From Nitrospirota bacterium (GTDB taxonomy: Bacteria; Nitrospirota; Leptospirillia; Leptospirillales; Leptospirillaceae), in NCBI GenBank assembly GCA_021801345.1, contig JAJYYA010000023.1, positions 1 through 42,468 on the forward strand: 42,468 nt of DNA, given 5' to 3'. The notes under the pieces were generated by a model. That model saw only the letters and a program-made list of their open reading frames with translations, was not told the origin of the DNA and did no database searches. A program made the translations under genes and the position numbers. Shown one piece after another: positions 24,501-32,818 of this stretch (position 1 is the stretch's first letter; every line of letters begins with the position of its first letter).

Positions 24501-27500
24501 GCAGTTCGGCTTTCTGGGGGTGGCCACCCTGCCCCTCTTCCGGGGCGGCCGCATCTTCGGCATCTTCGCCCTCTACCAGGACTCCCCCGAAGGCTTCGAC
24601 CCCGACCTCCGGGAGCTTCTCTCCGAGATGGCCTCCCACATCTCCCAGGGCCTCGACCGTCTCGACATCCGCCGGGAGAAGACCCTTCTCGCCGACGCCG
24701 TCTCTGCCGTGGGAGAGGGGATTTTGATGCTATCGCCTGACCGCCGGGTCTTTTTTTCCAACGAAGCGGCCTCGCGGCTTCTCGAGACTCCCCGGGAGGA
24801 AATTTCCGGCGGACTCTTCCCCCCCGCCGTCGGACCGGAGATCTCCTCAAAGACCCACGGGAAGATCCTCCGGGCGCTGGCGCGCGAGGAGCCCTTCACG
24901 GGAGAGATCGAGATCCGGAGAAAAGACGGGCATTCCCGGTGGATCCTCCTGGGGATCACTCCCATCCGGGAGTCTACGGGAGAGATCCGCCACTTTATCG
25001 CCGTCCTCCGCGATATCTCGACCCTCATCGACCTCACGAAAAAGCTCGAGCACGATGCCATGCACGACGCTCTGACCGGACTTCCCAACCGGAGGGCCCT
25101 GGACGCCTTCCTCGAAAGGACGCTCTCCCGGGCCGACCGGACCCGCACACCGGTGGCCGTGGCGATGATCGACCTCGACGACTTCAAGCCGGTCAACGAC
25201 ACATGGGGACACCCGGCCGGGGACGCCCTTCTCCGGGAGATCGCAGATCGCTTCTCGCGCTCGCTCCGGGCGGAAGACTTCCTCGTGCGGATCGGGGGAG
25301 ACGAGTTTACCGTCGTTCTCGACCTCCAGTCCGCCTTTCCCGCCGAAGAGCAGATCGCGACCTTTGCCGAACGGCTGCACCGGGCGGTGGAGACCCCCTT
25401 CGAGGTGGAGCCGGAGCAACGGGCGACCGTCGGCATGAGCATGGGAGTGGCCCTCTTTCCCCGGGACGGAGAGACCCCGGACGCCCTCCTTCGGCAGGCC
25501 GATGCCGCCCTCTACCAGGCCAAGGCCAGAAAGTCGAACCGAAACCGCTGGTGGCAGTTCGGAAAGGATCTTTCGCCCGTCCGGGAGCCCGAGATCGACG
25601 ACCTCTACGGACCGGGGGCGAGCCGGCTTCTCGCCGCGCACCAGGAGAGCCTGGCGACGGTGGCCCGGGACTTTGTCCGCTCCTTCTATGCCCGCCTCGG
25701 AGAGGTTCCGGAAAACCGGGAGGTCCTGAACACCCTGACGCCGCAGGAGCTTTCCCGTCTCGAAGAGACCCAGCGAGACCACCTGCTCCATCTCCTTTCC
25801 TCCGGGACCACGCGCGAGGATCTCCGGATTCGTGCGGAAAGAGCCGGAGAGGTCCACGCCCTCTGCGGCGTCGACACCGCACGCATCCTCCAGGCCGAAA
25901 ACCTCTACGCGAGCCTCCTGACCGAGAGGCTTCCCAAGATTGTCGCCTCCCCCTCGGAGCGGCACGCCCTCCTCCGGATCGCCGAAGGGCGCCTTCGCAC
26001 CGACATCGAGATCCAGCTCCGCAGACAGTCGACGGTGGTCGAGTCCTACCTCGGAGCCCTTTTTCTCTTCTCGCCTCCTCCCGAGATGACGGGCCACGAC
26101 CTCCTGCGCCTTTTCCAGACAACGCTCGAGAACCTTCCCGGAATCCGGGGGACCTTGCTTACCCGCCCCGACAGCTCCGGAGTCTACCGCTCCGAATCGG
26201 GACCGTCCCTTTTCGGGACGCCGTTCGAACCGGCTATCCGCCATCTTCTCGAGCAGATCGGACCCGGCACGCACGGCGGCGAACAGCTCATCGTCGCCTT
26301 TGAAACCCGCGACATTGCGACCCTTCCCTCCACACACGCGCTTGCGAACCTTCCTCTCCGCGATCTTCTCGAAGCAAACGGAATACGCTCGGCCCTCCAT
26401 GTTCCCCTCCTCGACCCGCTGGGCCATCCGACCGCGGTGCTGACCCTCCTCGGAGCCTATCCGCACCAGTTCGAATCGCGCTGGACAAGGCTTTTCGCGC
26501 AGGGCATCGGCGCCCGCATCAGCCGGATCGCAAACTTCGACGAAGTCCTGGGGCCAGTGATCGACGAGGCGACCGCGCGGAGCTACCGGACAGAGATTTT
26601 TTCAGGGGGACTGTCCGTCTTCTACCAGCCTGTCATGGACCTCGCCACCGGCCGCACCGGCAAGCTCGAGGCCCTCGCCCGCCTTGTCCTGACCGACGGG
26701 ACCGTCGTCTCCCCCGGCCTCTTCCTTCCCCTTCTGGGCCGGTCCGAACAGGACCGACTCTTCCGGATCGTGCTCGACCGGGCCCTGGACTTTCTCGCCA
26801 GCATCAGAAAAACCGGCCGTTCCCTTTCCGTCTCGGTCAACATCCCCCCCGAGACCCTCAGGAACCCCGACTGCCCTCTTTGGGTCTCGGAGGCCCTGTC
26901 CCGGGCCGGCCTTCCCCCGGAAGATCTGACGCTCGAGATCCTGGAGAACGAAAAGATCCTCCACCCCGACCAGTTCACGGCAATCCGCACCCTGTCTAAA
27001 ATCGGGATCCGGCTCTCCATGGACGACCTGGGCTCGGGCTACAGCAGTCTCGAACGCCTCTCCTCCCTTCCCTTCGACATCATCAAGATCGACCAGAAGC
27101 TCCTTCTGCGGATCCGTCAGACCCCGACCGAGGTTCTGGGACTCGTCTCGACCCTTCTCCAGCTCGGACGGGAGCTCTCCCAGGAGGTGGTCGTGGAGGG
27201 GCTCGAAGACCTCGGCATGGTCGAAGCGATGGCGATCCTGGGAGCTCCCCTGGGGCAGGGCTACGCCCTGGGTCGCCCCATGCCCCCGGAAAAGGCCCTC
27301 ATTCAGCTCGACTCCCCCGCCGTGCCCCGGACGCACGACCGGATCGAGACCTGGCTCGGAGCCCTGACCTGGCACTGGAAATTGATGCGCGACTATACAA
27401 ACCATCGGAAGAAGATCCCGCCGCTCTCCGCGTGTCCCCTTACCGCCTTTTTGGCAAAGAACGCCCCGGAGGCAGTCGATGCGGAAAGATGGCACCGGGA

Positions 27501-27594
27501 GTTCCACTCCCGCGGAGAACACAGGAAAAAGGCAAGCGCCGCTCTGATCGAATGGCTGTCGTCGAAGGTCGTCGAGGAGAGAGCGAAGGAGTAA
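21565..27594 (+). CDS. 2009-residue PAS/GAF-GGDEF-globin-GAF-EAL cyclic-di-GMP sensor protein
   Basis: Start GTG 21565 with AGGA upstream. Approximate order: PAS 20-135, PAS 145-258, GAF 270-430, PAS 440-550, GAF 560-740, PAS 745-860, GAF 870-1038, PAS 1040-1150, GGDEF 1155-1325, globin-like 1340-1500, GAF 1505-1655, EAL 1680-1915, C-terminal helices to 2009. The cyclase site is intact (RIGGDEF, motif 1244-1248) with an RAED inhibitory I-site five residues before RI-GGDEF proper. The phosphodiesterase also has its key motifs: EALARL at 1702, LEILENE, DDLGSGYSSL at 1820, EGLED and GQGY. His1431 in the GEVHALCGVD segment is the probable proximal haem ligand. The C-terminus (His, ACPLTAFL Cys, WHREFHS, EHRKKA) resembles a CZB zinc domain. 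No membrane segments, so it is a cytosolic multi-signal c-di-GMP switch. Confidence 0.93.
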   Translation: MNKDPKAEERRRRGRDALRKNGDLFLALAQDGIHILDATGTLIEASDSFCRMMGYSREEMEGMHLSAWEARYFGESLDQALRMTMEIPSGEARRFETLHRKKDGTVFPVEITAAPFRLGDDLYSFNASRDISARVARESENLSLREDLEGTLEALPDLLFELDGDGRFVKFHAGPESLLYLPPSAFIGKTLSEVLPPAVADLGRRLIQGVDQNGRATGAYDIPLPEGVRHFEVRAISKKSKESDSPRYLLLSRDVTERVIATRRLEALLRTNAFLAQANQRLSALSEEQPIFEEICSLARKSGGLALAALFEGAPGSGVRLRAGDSDHPDILPRLSEILALAPLASPQEAQTLSVVREIQKVPSSLPWQALKEIGLESLALFPVAKGSALFGTLVLGDAHPEAFPPERASVLGELARDLSKTLDRLDAQRRERHLSAVQEAIFQGSLSGMALLRDRIIVRANERLATMLGYDSAEELVGQPTRIVYYDDEEYQKAGHLIYPRIFSGSEVRIIDLRARMKDGTLLWLDTSTTHVKVGEEGIVLVTLHDVTERHRQADRLLRLSTFNALLGRAGEILSTSSDEKELLAALCDLALDGTGITLAWIGTPGEDGTFRYHAISGNSSVLREFGPISSRADSPAGQGPAARSWRTGTPQYEGDFTGDSSTETGLPTPVWIEASRHYGIRSVAALPLFRSSALWGVLTLYHGAQDLFDTDLRDVLEELARSISRGLDRLDLLLRERRLGQLQKTLLDTTSAGIFLLRNRRIVYVNPRFLSLLGYESAESLIGESTRILYPDDEEYRRVGEAYRDLERSGTFSLSEVRARRSDGEIVYCDLSAGLLPEEGALEAGALIVTAYDVTWRRQQRKRMERISSFRDLLARVNQTIASAEKEGTLFQEICDQVIASGEFSLAWIGAPDEAGLVGYLGMAGRTTFLLGPGISVDPAHASGRGAVGETYRTGTPLFNVDIRARAASTPWESRVEQFGFLGVATLPLFRGGRIFGIFALYQDSPEGFDPDLRELLSEMASHISQGLDRLDIRREKTLLADAVSAVGEGILMLSPDRRVFFSNEAASRLLETPREEISGGLFPPAVGPEISSKTHGKILRALAREEPFTGEIEIRRKDGHSRWILLGITPIRESTGEIRHFIAVLRDISTLIDLTKKLEHDAMHDALTGLPNRRALDAFLERTLSRADRTRTPVAVAMIDLDDFKPVNDTWGHPAGDALLREIADRFSRSLRAEDFLVRIGGDEFTVVLDLQSAFPAEEQIATFAERLHRAVETPFEVEPEQRATVGMSMGVALFPRDGETPDALLRQADAALYQAKARKSNRNRWWQFGKDLSPVREPEIDDLYGPGASRLLAAHQESLATVARDFVRSFYARLGEVPENREVLNTLTPQELSRLEETQRDHLLHLLSSGTTREDLRIRAERAGEVHALCGVDTARILQAENLYASLLTERLPKIVASPSERHALLRIAEGRLRTDIEIQLRRQSTVVESYLGALFLFSPPPEMTGHDLLRLFQTTLENLPGIRGTLLTRPDSSGVYRSESGPSLFGTPFEPAIRHLLEQIGPGTHGGEQLIVAFETRDIATLPSTHALANLPLRDLLEANGIRSALHVPLLDPLGHPTAVLTLLGAYPHQFESRWTRLFAQGIGARISRIANFDEVLGPVIDEATARSYRTEIFSGGLSVFYQPVMDLATGRTGKLEALARLVLTDGTVVSPGLFLPLLGRSEQDRLFRIVLDRALDFLASIRKTGRSLSVSVNIPPETLRNPDCPLWVSEALSRAGLPPEDLTLEILENEKILHPDQFTAIRTLSKIGIRLSMDDLGSGYSSLERLSSLPFDIIKIDQKLLLRIRQTPTEVLGLVSTLLQLGRELSQEVVVEGLEDLGMVEAMAILGAPLGQGYALGRPMPPEKALIQLDSPAVPRTHDRIETWLGALTWHWKLMRDYTNHRKKIPPLSACPLTAFLAKNAPEAVDAERWHREFHSRGEHRKKASAALIEWLSSKVVEERAKE

Positions 27595-27686
27595 GAAAGA
27601 ATCCGGACCAAACCGGATCGGCCGAACGGGGATGACTGACATCGCCGGAGACGGAAGGAACGGCACCAGACAAAAAGGAGAGACCC

Positions 27687-28016
27687 ATGAGCCGCTACAG
27701 AACGCACCTCTTCCTCTGCACCAACGAACGTCCCGCCGACCACCCGCGGGGCTCCTGCAAGGCCCGCGGCGCCGAACCGCTCCTCGAGATCGTCAAAGAG
27801 GAGGCGAAGAAGGCAGGGGTCCCCGGCCCCTTCCGGGCCAACCGCTCCGGGTGTCTTGACGCATGCGAGTCGGGCCCGGTTTTGGCCGTCTATCCGGAGG
27901 GCGTCTTCTACACCGTCCGCAACCGCGAAGAGATCGCCAGAGTGATGGTCGAACATCTCGTCGGAGGAACGATCGTCCGGGATCTCGTCATCAGCGACCC
28001 GCCCAGGGGCTCCTGA
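27687..28016 (+). CDS. Thioredoxin-like [2Fe-2S] ferredoxin
   Basis: A 109-residue small electron carrier of the thioredoxin-fold ferredoxin family (Clostridium pasteurianum / Aquifex type). The four cluster ligands are Cys11 (FLCTNERP), Cys24 (GSCKARG), Cys56 and Cys60 (SGCLDACESGP), in the spacing usual for the group, and a late PEGVFYTVRNREEIARVM helix closes the fold. ATG 27687 has AGGAGAG four bases upstream. It follows the large c-di-GMP gene on the same strand after about 90 bases. Partner oxidoreductase is not evident. Confidence 0.93.
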   Translation: MSRYRTHLFLCTNERPADHPRGSCKARGAEPLLEIVKEEAKKAGVPGPFRANRSGCLDACESGPVLAVYPEGVFYTVRNREEIARVMVEHLVGGTIVRDLVISDPPRGS

Positions 28017-28092
28017 CAGGGCGAAAGTTCAGACCGAAAGACCCGGGGAATGAACCCGGCCGCCCCCTGCCCGGAAGACGCCCTTTCCCCTT

Positions 28093-28464
28093 TCACCCCT
28101 TCCGGAAGGTCTTGACGTAGTCGAGCAGGTTCAAAATGTCGACCGGCGAGAGCGTGGCCCCCCACCCCGGCATAGGCCCCAATCCGTTGGTGATCACGTG
28201 GAGAAGATAGGAATCGGTCTTGTCCGCCCAGAATGCCGGAGAGGTAAAGTCGGGAGGGGAGGGCGAGAGACCTTTGGCAGAAGGCCCCTTGCCATCTCCG
28301 GCCTCTCCGTGACAGGCGATGCAGGTATTTTTGTAAAGAGTCGCACCGGCACCCGCATCGGCCCAGGAACGCCCCGAAAAAGCGATCGAAAGCCCCGCCA
28401 CAAACATCAAGCCTGCCGCGATCGATCGTCTTCTCCGCGTTAAAAAGGCTCCGATTCCCACCAT
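28093..28464 (-). CDS. Periplasmic monohaem cytochrome c
   Basis: A 123-residue exported c-type cytochrome. The N-terminus is a signal peptide (RRRRSIAAGLMFVAGLSIAFSG, cleavage after SWA near residue 35), then the haem-binding CIACH at about residue 48, an HGEAGDGKGPSAKGL loop and GPMPGW with the probable distal Met; the last helix is ILNLLDYVKTF. ATG 28464 is preferred to 28494 because AAGGGGG lies just upstream. It resembles class I cytochromes of the cbb3/CccA-like short type. It is transcribed towards the ferredoxin gene, 76 bases from it; it probably shuttles electrons in the periplasm. Confidence 0.93.
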   Translation of the reverse strand: MVGIGAFLTRRRRSIAAGLMFVAGLSIAFSGRSWADAGAGATLYKNTCIACHGEAGDGKGPSAKGLSPSPPDFTSPAFWADKTDSYLLHVITNGLGPMPGWGATLSPVDILNLLDYVKTFRKG

Positions 28465-28584
28465 ATGAACCCCCTTTTCATCCTCAGCGCGCATGGGATC
28501 CCCCCCGGACCGCTCCGGGAGGGGATGACCTCGCCTTGTTAAGGGTTGCCCCTCGAAAAAACATCAATCCATCGGTGCCGATAA

Positions 28585-30429
28585 TCACCGATCCCCGCCG
28601 CGCCCCCTCCCTCCGGGAGAGAAGATCTGCGGACGAGGAGGCGTTCCCATCCGATCGGGCCTGTCCGAGAGGATCACAACGCGGTCGAGAAGCGTCCCCA
28701 CACGCTGGAGCACCCACTGGTGGCGAATGGTCCGGTACCGAAGAAAAGCAATGCGGGCATAGGGAATGACCTCGACAGGAAGATCCTCCGACTTCCCCGG
28801 GGGAGCGTCGATCTTCTGGTCGGGAAAGGAAGGCATCATCGCCCGCGTCTTCCCGAAAAATTCGGCCATGCGGACCACCCCTCCCCGCAGGGAGAGGCGG
28901 TAGTTCCGGAGGCGGTAGTCCCAGACCGTATAGCGGCGGGAGAGGACCGGGGCGGTGGAGGGAAGCCCGACCATGTGACGGAGCCTCTCGGAGGAGAGGC
29001 CGGGAAGAAGGGGCGCAGGCAGTGTTTTTCCCAGAAAGGACGGAAGGGGGCGGATCCTCCGGATCCCGATACTCTCCCCCCAGAGTCGGGCGGCCTCCGA
29101 CCAGCCGGGAAGGGAGCGGACCGACTCGAAGCGTTGGGGAGGAAGCGGTTCGCCCAGCCGGGAGAGGATCCCCTGGTCGTAGATGAGGCGGGGATCATAG
29201 CCGGCCACGGCCGTCGCCCTCTTCCACCGGGCCATCCCCAGAACTTTGTGGTCGCGCATCCAGAGCGCCATCCCGAAATCCCCCCTGTACCAGGGAGACT
29301 CGGGGTTGATCCGGGCCGCCCGTCCAAAAAACCGCAGCGCCGTGCGCAGGTCCCCTTCCATCATCACGATCCGTCCCAGACCGTTCCACGCGGGAGAGAA
29401 GCCGGGCCTTTCGATCAGGATCCCCCGCCAGATCTCTCGCGCAAAGTCCCGCTCCCAGAGACGGTCGGAGGCCCGGCCCGGGGGACGTCGCGGAACCGGG
29501 TCGACCGAAAACAGAAGGGTCTCTTTTTCAAGAGGGATTCTTCGGGCATAGTCCCGGTAGTAGGCCAACCCCAGCCAGAACCGCCCCTCGATCGACCGGG
29601 GATGGGCATCGACATAGCGGACAAGAAGCGGGAGAGCCGCGGCAGGACGGTCTCCCAAAAGCAGGTTCACACCGTTTTCAAGAAGGGAGGTCTCCGCAAG
29701 AAGGGCCGCCTTGTTCCTCTCGAGATAGAGGACCGTCGCCTTCCAGTCGGGGCCGTCGCGGAGAAGATCGAAGAGCCGGACCGCCTCCACCGCCCCCGAA
29801 TAATGGAACCCCGCCCTCACCAGGATCTCGGCGGCATTTCTTGCCATGCGGTTGCGCGCCCGGACAAGCTCCGGAAGGGGAGGGCGCAACCGGTCCGCCC
29901 CCTCCCCGATCAGGTCGTGGCGCGACAGGAGAATGGCCACAAGTCCGGCCATCGTGTCGCTGTCTCGCACCATGTGCGAAAAGACGAGCCCCCGTGTCAG
30001 GACGACCGTCTCCCCTCCGAGATAGAAGGCCGCGGGCTTGGGCGCATCGAGAAGGAGGATGTCGACGGGAAATCCCGGATGGAGCAGAAAGGGCGTCAGC
30101 GCACGGGCGATGCGGTCGAGAGACTTGCGGATGGAGCGGCTCCGGACGATCCCGTAACGGAGCTCGAGGTCGCTTGTGACCCGCGAGAGATCCTCCCGCT
30201 CCGTCTCGATGCGGTCCACGGGAGAGAGCCGGAGAAGAGGGGCATAGTCTCCTCGGGCCGTCTCCCCGGAGAAGGCCGAAGAGACAGAATGTGCCTCAGG
30301 AAGAGGAAAACGGTTGGGAGCCGAAAAAGAGAGGTCAGGGCACAGGAGCCCGAGAAGGAGAAAAACGAAAACAAAGTGAGAAGGTCCTCCGCGGGAAAGA
30401 ACGCCCCTCATGCACGACCCGGGGGTCAT
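28585..30429 (-). CDS. Exported M48-metalloprotease-like protein with TPRs, catalytic motif lost
   Basis: A 614-residue exported protein: signal peptide (HFVFVFLLLGLLCPDLSFSA), then an M48 core recognisable by AAFYLGGETVVLTRGLVFSHM and AGLVAILLSRHDLI, where the zinc motif HExxH should be but Ser169, Arg170 and Leu173 stand in the catalytic positions. The downstream EAD-type ligand region is also changed (MARNAAEILVRAGF). TPR-like helices follow from about residue 230 to 430 (WNGLGRIVMMEGDLRTALRFFGRAARINPES), then a unique C-terminal region with basic patches. It resembles BepA/YfgC-type envelope proteases in layout, but would act as a chaperone or scaffold rather than a protease. It lies 17 bases after hldD. 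ATG 30411 is an alternative start. Confidence 0.78.
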   Translation of the reverse strand: MTPGSCMRGVLSRGGPSHFVFVFLLLGLLCPDLSFSAPNRFPLPEAHSVSSAFSGETARGDYAPLLRLSPVDRIETEREDLSRVTSDLELRYGIVRSRSIRKSLDRIARALTPFLLHPGFPVDILLLDAPKPAAFYLGGETVVLTRGLVFSHMVRDSDTMAGLVAILLSRHDLIGEGADRLRPPLPELVRARNRMARNAAEILVRAGFHYSGAVEAVRLFDLLRDGPDWKATVLYLERNKAALLAETSLLENGVNLLLGDRPAAALPLLVRYVDAHPRSIEGRFWLGLAYYRDYARRIPLEKETLLFSVDPVPRRPPGRASDRLWERDFAREIWRGILIERPGFSPAWNGLGRIVMMEGDLRTALRFFGRAARINPESPWYRGDFGMALWMRDHKVLGMARWKRATAVAGYDPRLIYDQGILSRLGEPLPPQRFESVRSLPGWSEAARLWGESIGIRRIRPLPSFLGKTLPAPLLPGLSSERLRHMVGLPSTAPVLSRRYTVWDYRLRNYRLSLRGGVVRMAEFFGKTRAMMPSFPDQKIDAPPGKSEDLPVEVIPYARIAFLRYRTIRHQWVLQRVGTLLDRVVILSDRPDRMGTPPRPQIFSPGGRGRGGDR

Positions 30430-30446
30430 CCGCCCCCCCCCGGACG

Positions 30447-31367
30447 CTACTCTCCCCGGGACTCGAGGATCCGGACATACTCCCGGATGCCCTCGACCAC
30501 GGGGGTTTTCGGAGAATACCCAAAGGCCTCCCCGGCCGATTCGATGGCGGCGTGGGTATGCTCCTGGTAGAAGTCGTAGGGATTGTCGAAATACTCGGTC
30601 TTCACATTAAGTCCCAGCGTCTCGCGAATCGTCTCGACTAGGGTATTGAAGGTGGTAAAGCTCCCGGATCCCACATTGAAGCTCCCGGATCGACGCGAGG
30701 AAAGCGCCAGGATATTCGCCTCGACCACATCCTTCACGTAGACGAAGTCCCTTCCCTGCTCCCCCCATTTAAAAATCCGGGGCGCCAATCCTTTCTTCAT
30801 CTGACGGTACAGCTGGTAGATCATGGAGGCGGCAGGCCCCTTGAAGTCCTCCCCCGGGCCAAAAACATTGAAGTAGCGGAGCCCCACGATCGTCTTCGCA
30901 TACCCCTTCGCAGCCCTCGCAGCGACATTGTCGAGAACAGCCTTGGAAAATCCGTAGACATTCATGGGGGCAGAGGTCTGGCTCTCCGTCTGGGGACTCG
31001 GGTTCGCGCCGTAGACGCCGGCGGAGGAGGCATAGACCACCGGAATGGTATGGCGCAGGGCATAGTCTATCACCCGGTGGAACCCTTCGACATTTTTATG
31101 CATCATGAGCCGTTGGTCCATGACGGTAGTGTCCGTGATGGAGGCCTGGTGGAAGACCGCATCGAAGGAAGGGCGTCCGGAGAAGACGGAGACGAGGTCC
31201 ATCCCTGACAGATCCTCGGCATAAAAGTCCCCGCGAAAGCCGATCAGGTTCTTGAAGTGGCCCGAGGAAAGATCGTCGATCACCGTGACCTCGTGGCCCT
31301 CGGCCTCGAGGCGGGCGACAAGATTGGATCCGATAAAGCCGGCCCCCCCTGTGACAAGATAGCGCAT
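30447..31367 (-). CDS. hldD: ADP-L-glycero-D-manno-heptose 6-epimerase (HldD/RfaD type)
   Basis: Extended short-chain dehydrogenase of 306 residues. The N-terminal VTGGAGFIGSNLV binds NAD(P). ASSAGVYG and the catalytic Tyr/Lys in NVYGFSKAV, then IVGLRYFNVFGPGEDFKGPAASMIYQLYRQM and RDFVYVKDVV follow the HldD pattern more closely than UDP-glucose epimerases. The product supplies inner-core heptose for lipopolysaccharide. ATG 31367 has AAAGGG upstream; the frame is open beyond it to 31559 but without homology. It is divergent from the dTDP-rhamnose reductase gene and co-directional with the M48-like gene. Confidence 0.8.
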   Translation of the reverse strand: MRYLVTGGAGFIGSNLVARLEAEGHEVTVIDDLSSGHFKNLIGFRGDFYAEDLSGMDLVSVFSGRPSFDAVFHQASITDTTVMDQRLMMHKNVEGFHRVIDYALRHTIPVVYASSAGVYGANPSPQTESQTSAPMNVYGFSKAVLDNVAARAAKGYAKTIVGLRYFNVFGPGEDFKGPAASMIYQLYRQMKKGLAPRIFKWGEQGRDFVYVKDVVEANILALSSRRSGSFNVGSGSFTTFNTLVETIRETLGLNVKTEYFDNPYDFYQEHTHAAIESAGEAFGYSPKTPVVEGIREYVRILESRGE

Positions 31368-31598
31368 GAACACCCTTTCATCGTTAATGGGCACCGCCCC
31401 CCCTTTGACCGGGGAAGAGCTCAGGAGCCTTTTCGATCTTGTGCTAAGATACCAGACAGTCCGGTCGGTCCGCCCATATCTGCGACAATTTGGCGGACCC
31501 CCGGGATCTCTTCCGACACAGACATTATGACAGATTGCGCCCCGGATCTCCACGGACACCCGCCCGTATCGGCCACTCCTTCGCAGGAAAGGATCTCC

Positions 31599-32513
31599 AT
31601 GCCGTCGTCTCTTCGCCTAGGTCTTATCGGCTCCCGAGGCCAGTTGGGCTCGGACCTTCTCTCCCGGACCCCCGTCGGGGGATCGCGAAAAATTGAGGTT
31701 GTCCCCCTCGACCGGCCGGACTTCGATCTGACAGACCCCCGCGCCATGGACAGGATTCGCGAGGCGCGCTTCGACCTCGTCGTCAACACGAGCGCCTATA
31801 ACGCCGTCGACAGGGCGGAGACGGAGCTCCGGGAGTGCTTCGAGATGAACGCCTTCCTTCCCCGGGCTCTGGCTCTGGCCTGTCGGGATGCCAAAACAGC
31901 CCTTCTCCATTTTTCGACCGACTATGTCATGAGCGGAGGGATCAACGAGGAGGAGCAGATCCCCTATACGGAGGAGTCCTGTCCCCGGCCCCTCTCCGTC
32001 TACGGGCTTTCGAAGGCGACGGGAGAGCGCCTGGTCTTAGCCGCCTGGGAGCGGGCCACCGTCGTGCGGACCTGCGGCCTCTATGGGGGCCGGGGTTCGG
32101 GCCAGAAAGGGGGGAATTTCGTGACGACGATGCTGGGAGCCGCCCGGGCGGGGCGCCCTCTCCGGGTCATCGATGACTGCCATGTCGGCCCCACCGCAAC
32201 CTGGGATCTGGCGGAGGTCCTTTGGACGATGATCCTCGACCCGCCCGCCCCCGGCCTCTACCACCTGACAAACGCCGGCAGCGTCACCTGGTACGACTTC
32301 GCCCGGCGGATCTTCGAACTTGCGGGCATCGAGGCCTCCCTCTCCCCGGTCTCCCTGAAGGAGTACCGCCCGCCGGCCCCCCGTTCCCCCTACTCCGTTC
32401 TTTCGAACGCCAAGGCCCACCAGGCCGGACTTGTCCTTCGAGGCTGGGAGGACGCCCTCGAAGACTCCCTCAGGCGGGAGGGGGTGACGGGAGGAGGACC
32501 TTCCCCGGGATGA
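31599..32513 (+). CDS. rfbD: dTDP-4-dehydrorhamnose reductase
   Basis: RmlD-family NADPH reductase of 304 residues making dTDP-L-rhamnose for surface polysaccharide. LGLIGSRGQLGSDLL binds the nucleotide; NTSAYNAVDRAE, FSTDYVMSG, the catalytic SVYGLSKATGE (Tyr-x-x-x-Lys), GQKGGNFVTTML and DDCHVGPT are all typical. ATG 31599 has AGGAAAGGA five bases upstream. The other rml genes are not in the window, so this copy stands alone next to the divergent heptose epimerase; the pair suggests a small envelope-sugar locus. Confidence 0.9.
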   Translation: MPSSLRLGLIGSRGQLGSDLLSRTPVGGSRKIEVVPLDRPDFDLTDPRAMDRIREARFDLVVNTSAYNAVDRAETELRECFEMNAFLPRALALACRDAKTALLHFSTDYVMSGGINEEEQIPYTEESCPRPLSVYGLSKATGERLVLAAWERATVVRTCGLYGGRGSGQKGGNFVTTMLGAARAGRPLRVIDDCHVGPTATWDLAEVLWTMILDPPAPGLYHLTNAGSVTWYDFARRIFELAGIEASLSPVSLKEYRPPAPRSPYSVLSNAKAHQAGLVLRGWEDALEDSLRREGVTGGGPSPG

Positions 32514-32818
32514 AAAGAGACCCGGTCCGTCCCGAAGGAGGAGGGGGGCAATACGACAGGGGGGGTTGTCGAGGCAAGAAGACCCGAAAAAACGCGGCTG
32601 ACCGGCGCGAACCCTGCCCCTTGCCCTCTCCCGCAAGCGTTCCGACGCGTTAAGGATCGGCGATGGACCATGATCCGTAACTTTCACATCCCAAGGAGGG
32701 AGATGGAAGAGAGCACGGCAATCAGAACAGGTGAGGCCTTTCGAAGGCATGCACCCGTCCGGGAAAGGGCTAGAATATAGGGACGGAGATAGTGAGGGAC
32801 GCTAAAGAAGGGGGACAA
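32514..32818. other. Gene-free stretch before the DUF29 gene
   Basis: It holds a good -10 box (TAGAAT, 32771-32776) without a matching -35, probably the DUF29 promoter. A 25-codon frame (ATG 32703-32780) sits after AAGGAGG but with only three bases of spacing, so I do not call it. Confidence 0.4.

Noticed and set aside
32703-32780. 25-codon frame after AAGGAGG
   Set aside because: Spacing to the ATG is too short and the frame overlaps the presumed promoter of the DUF29 gene.
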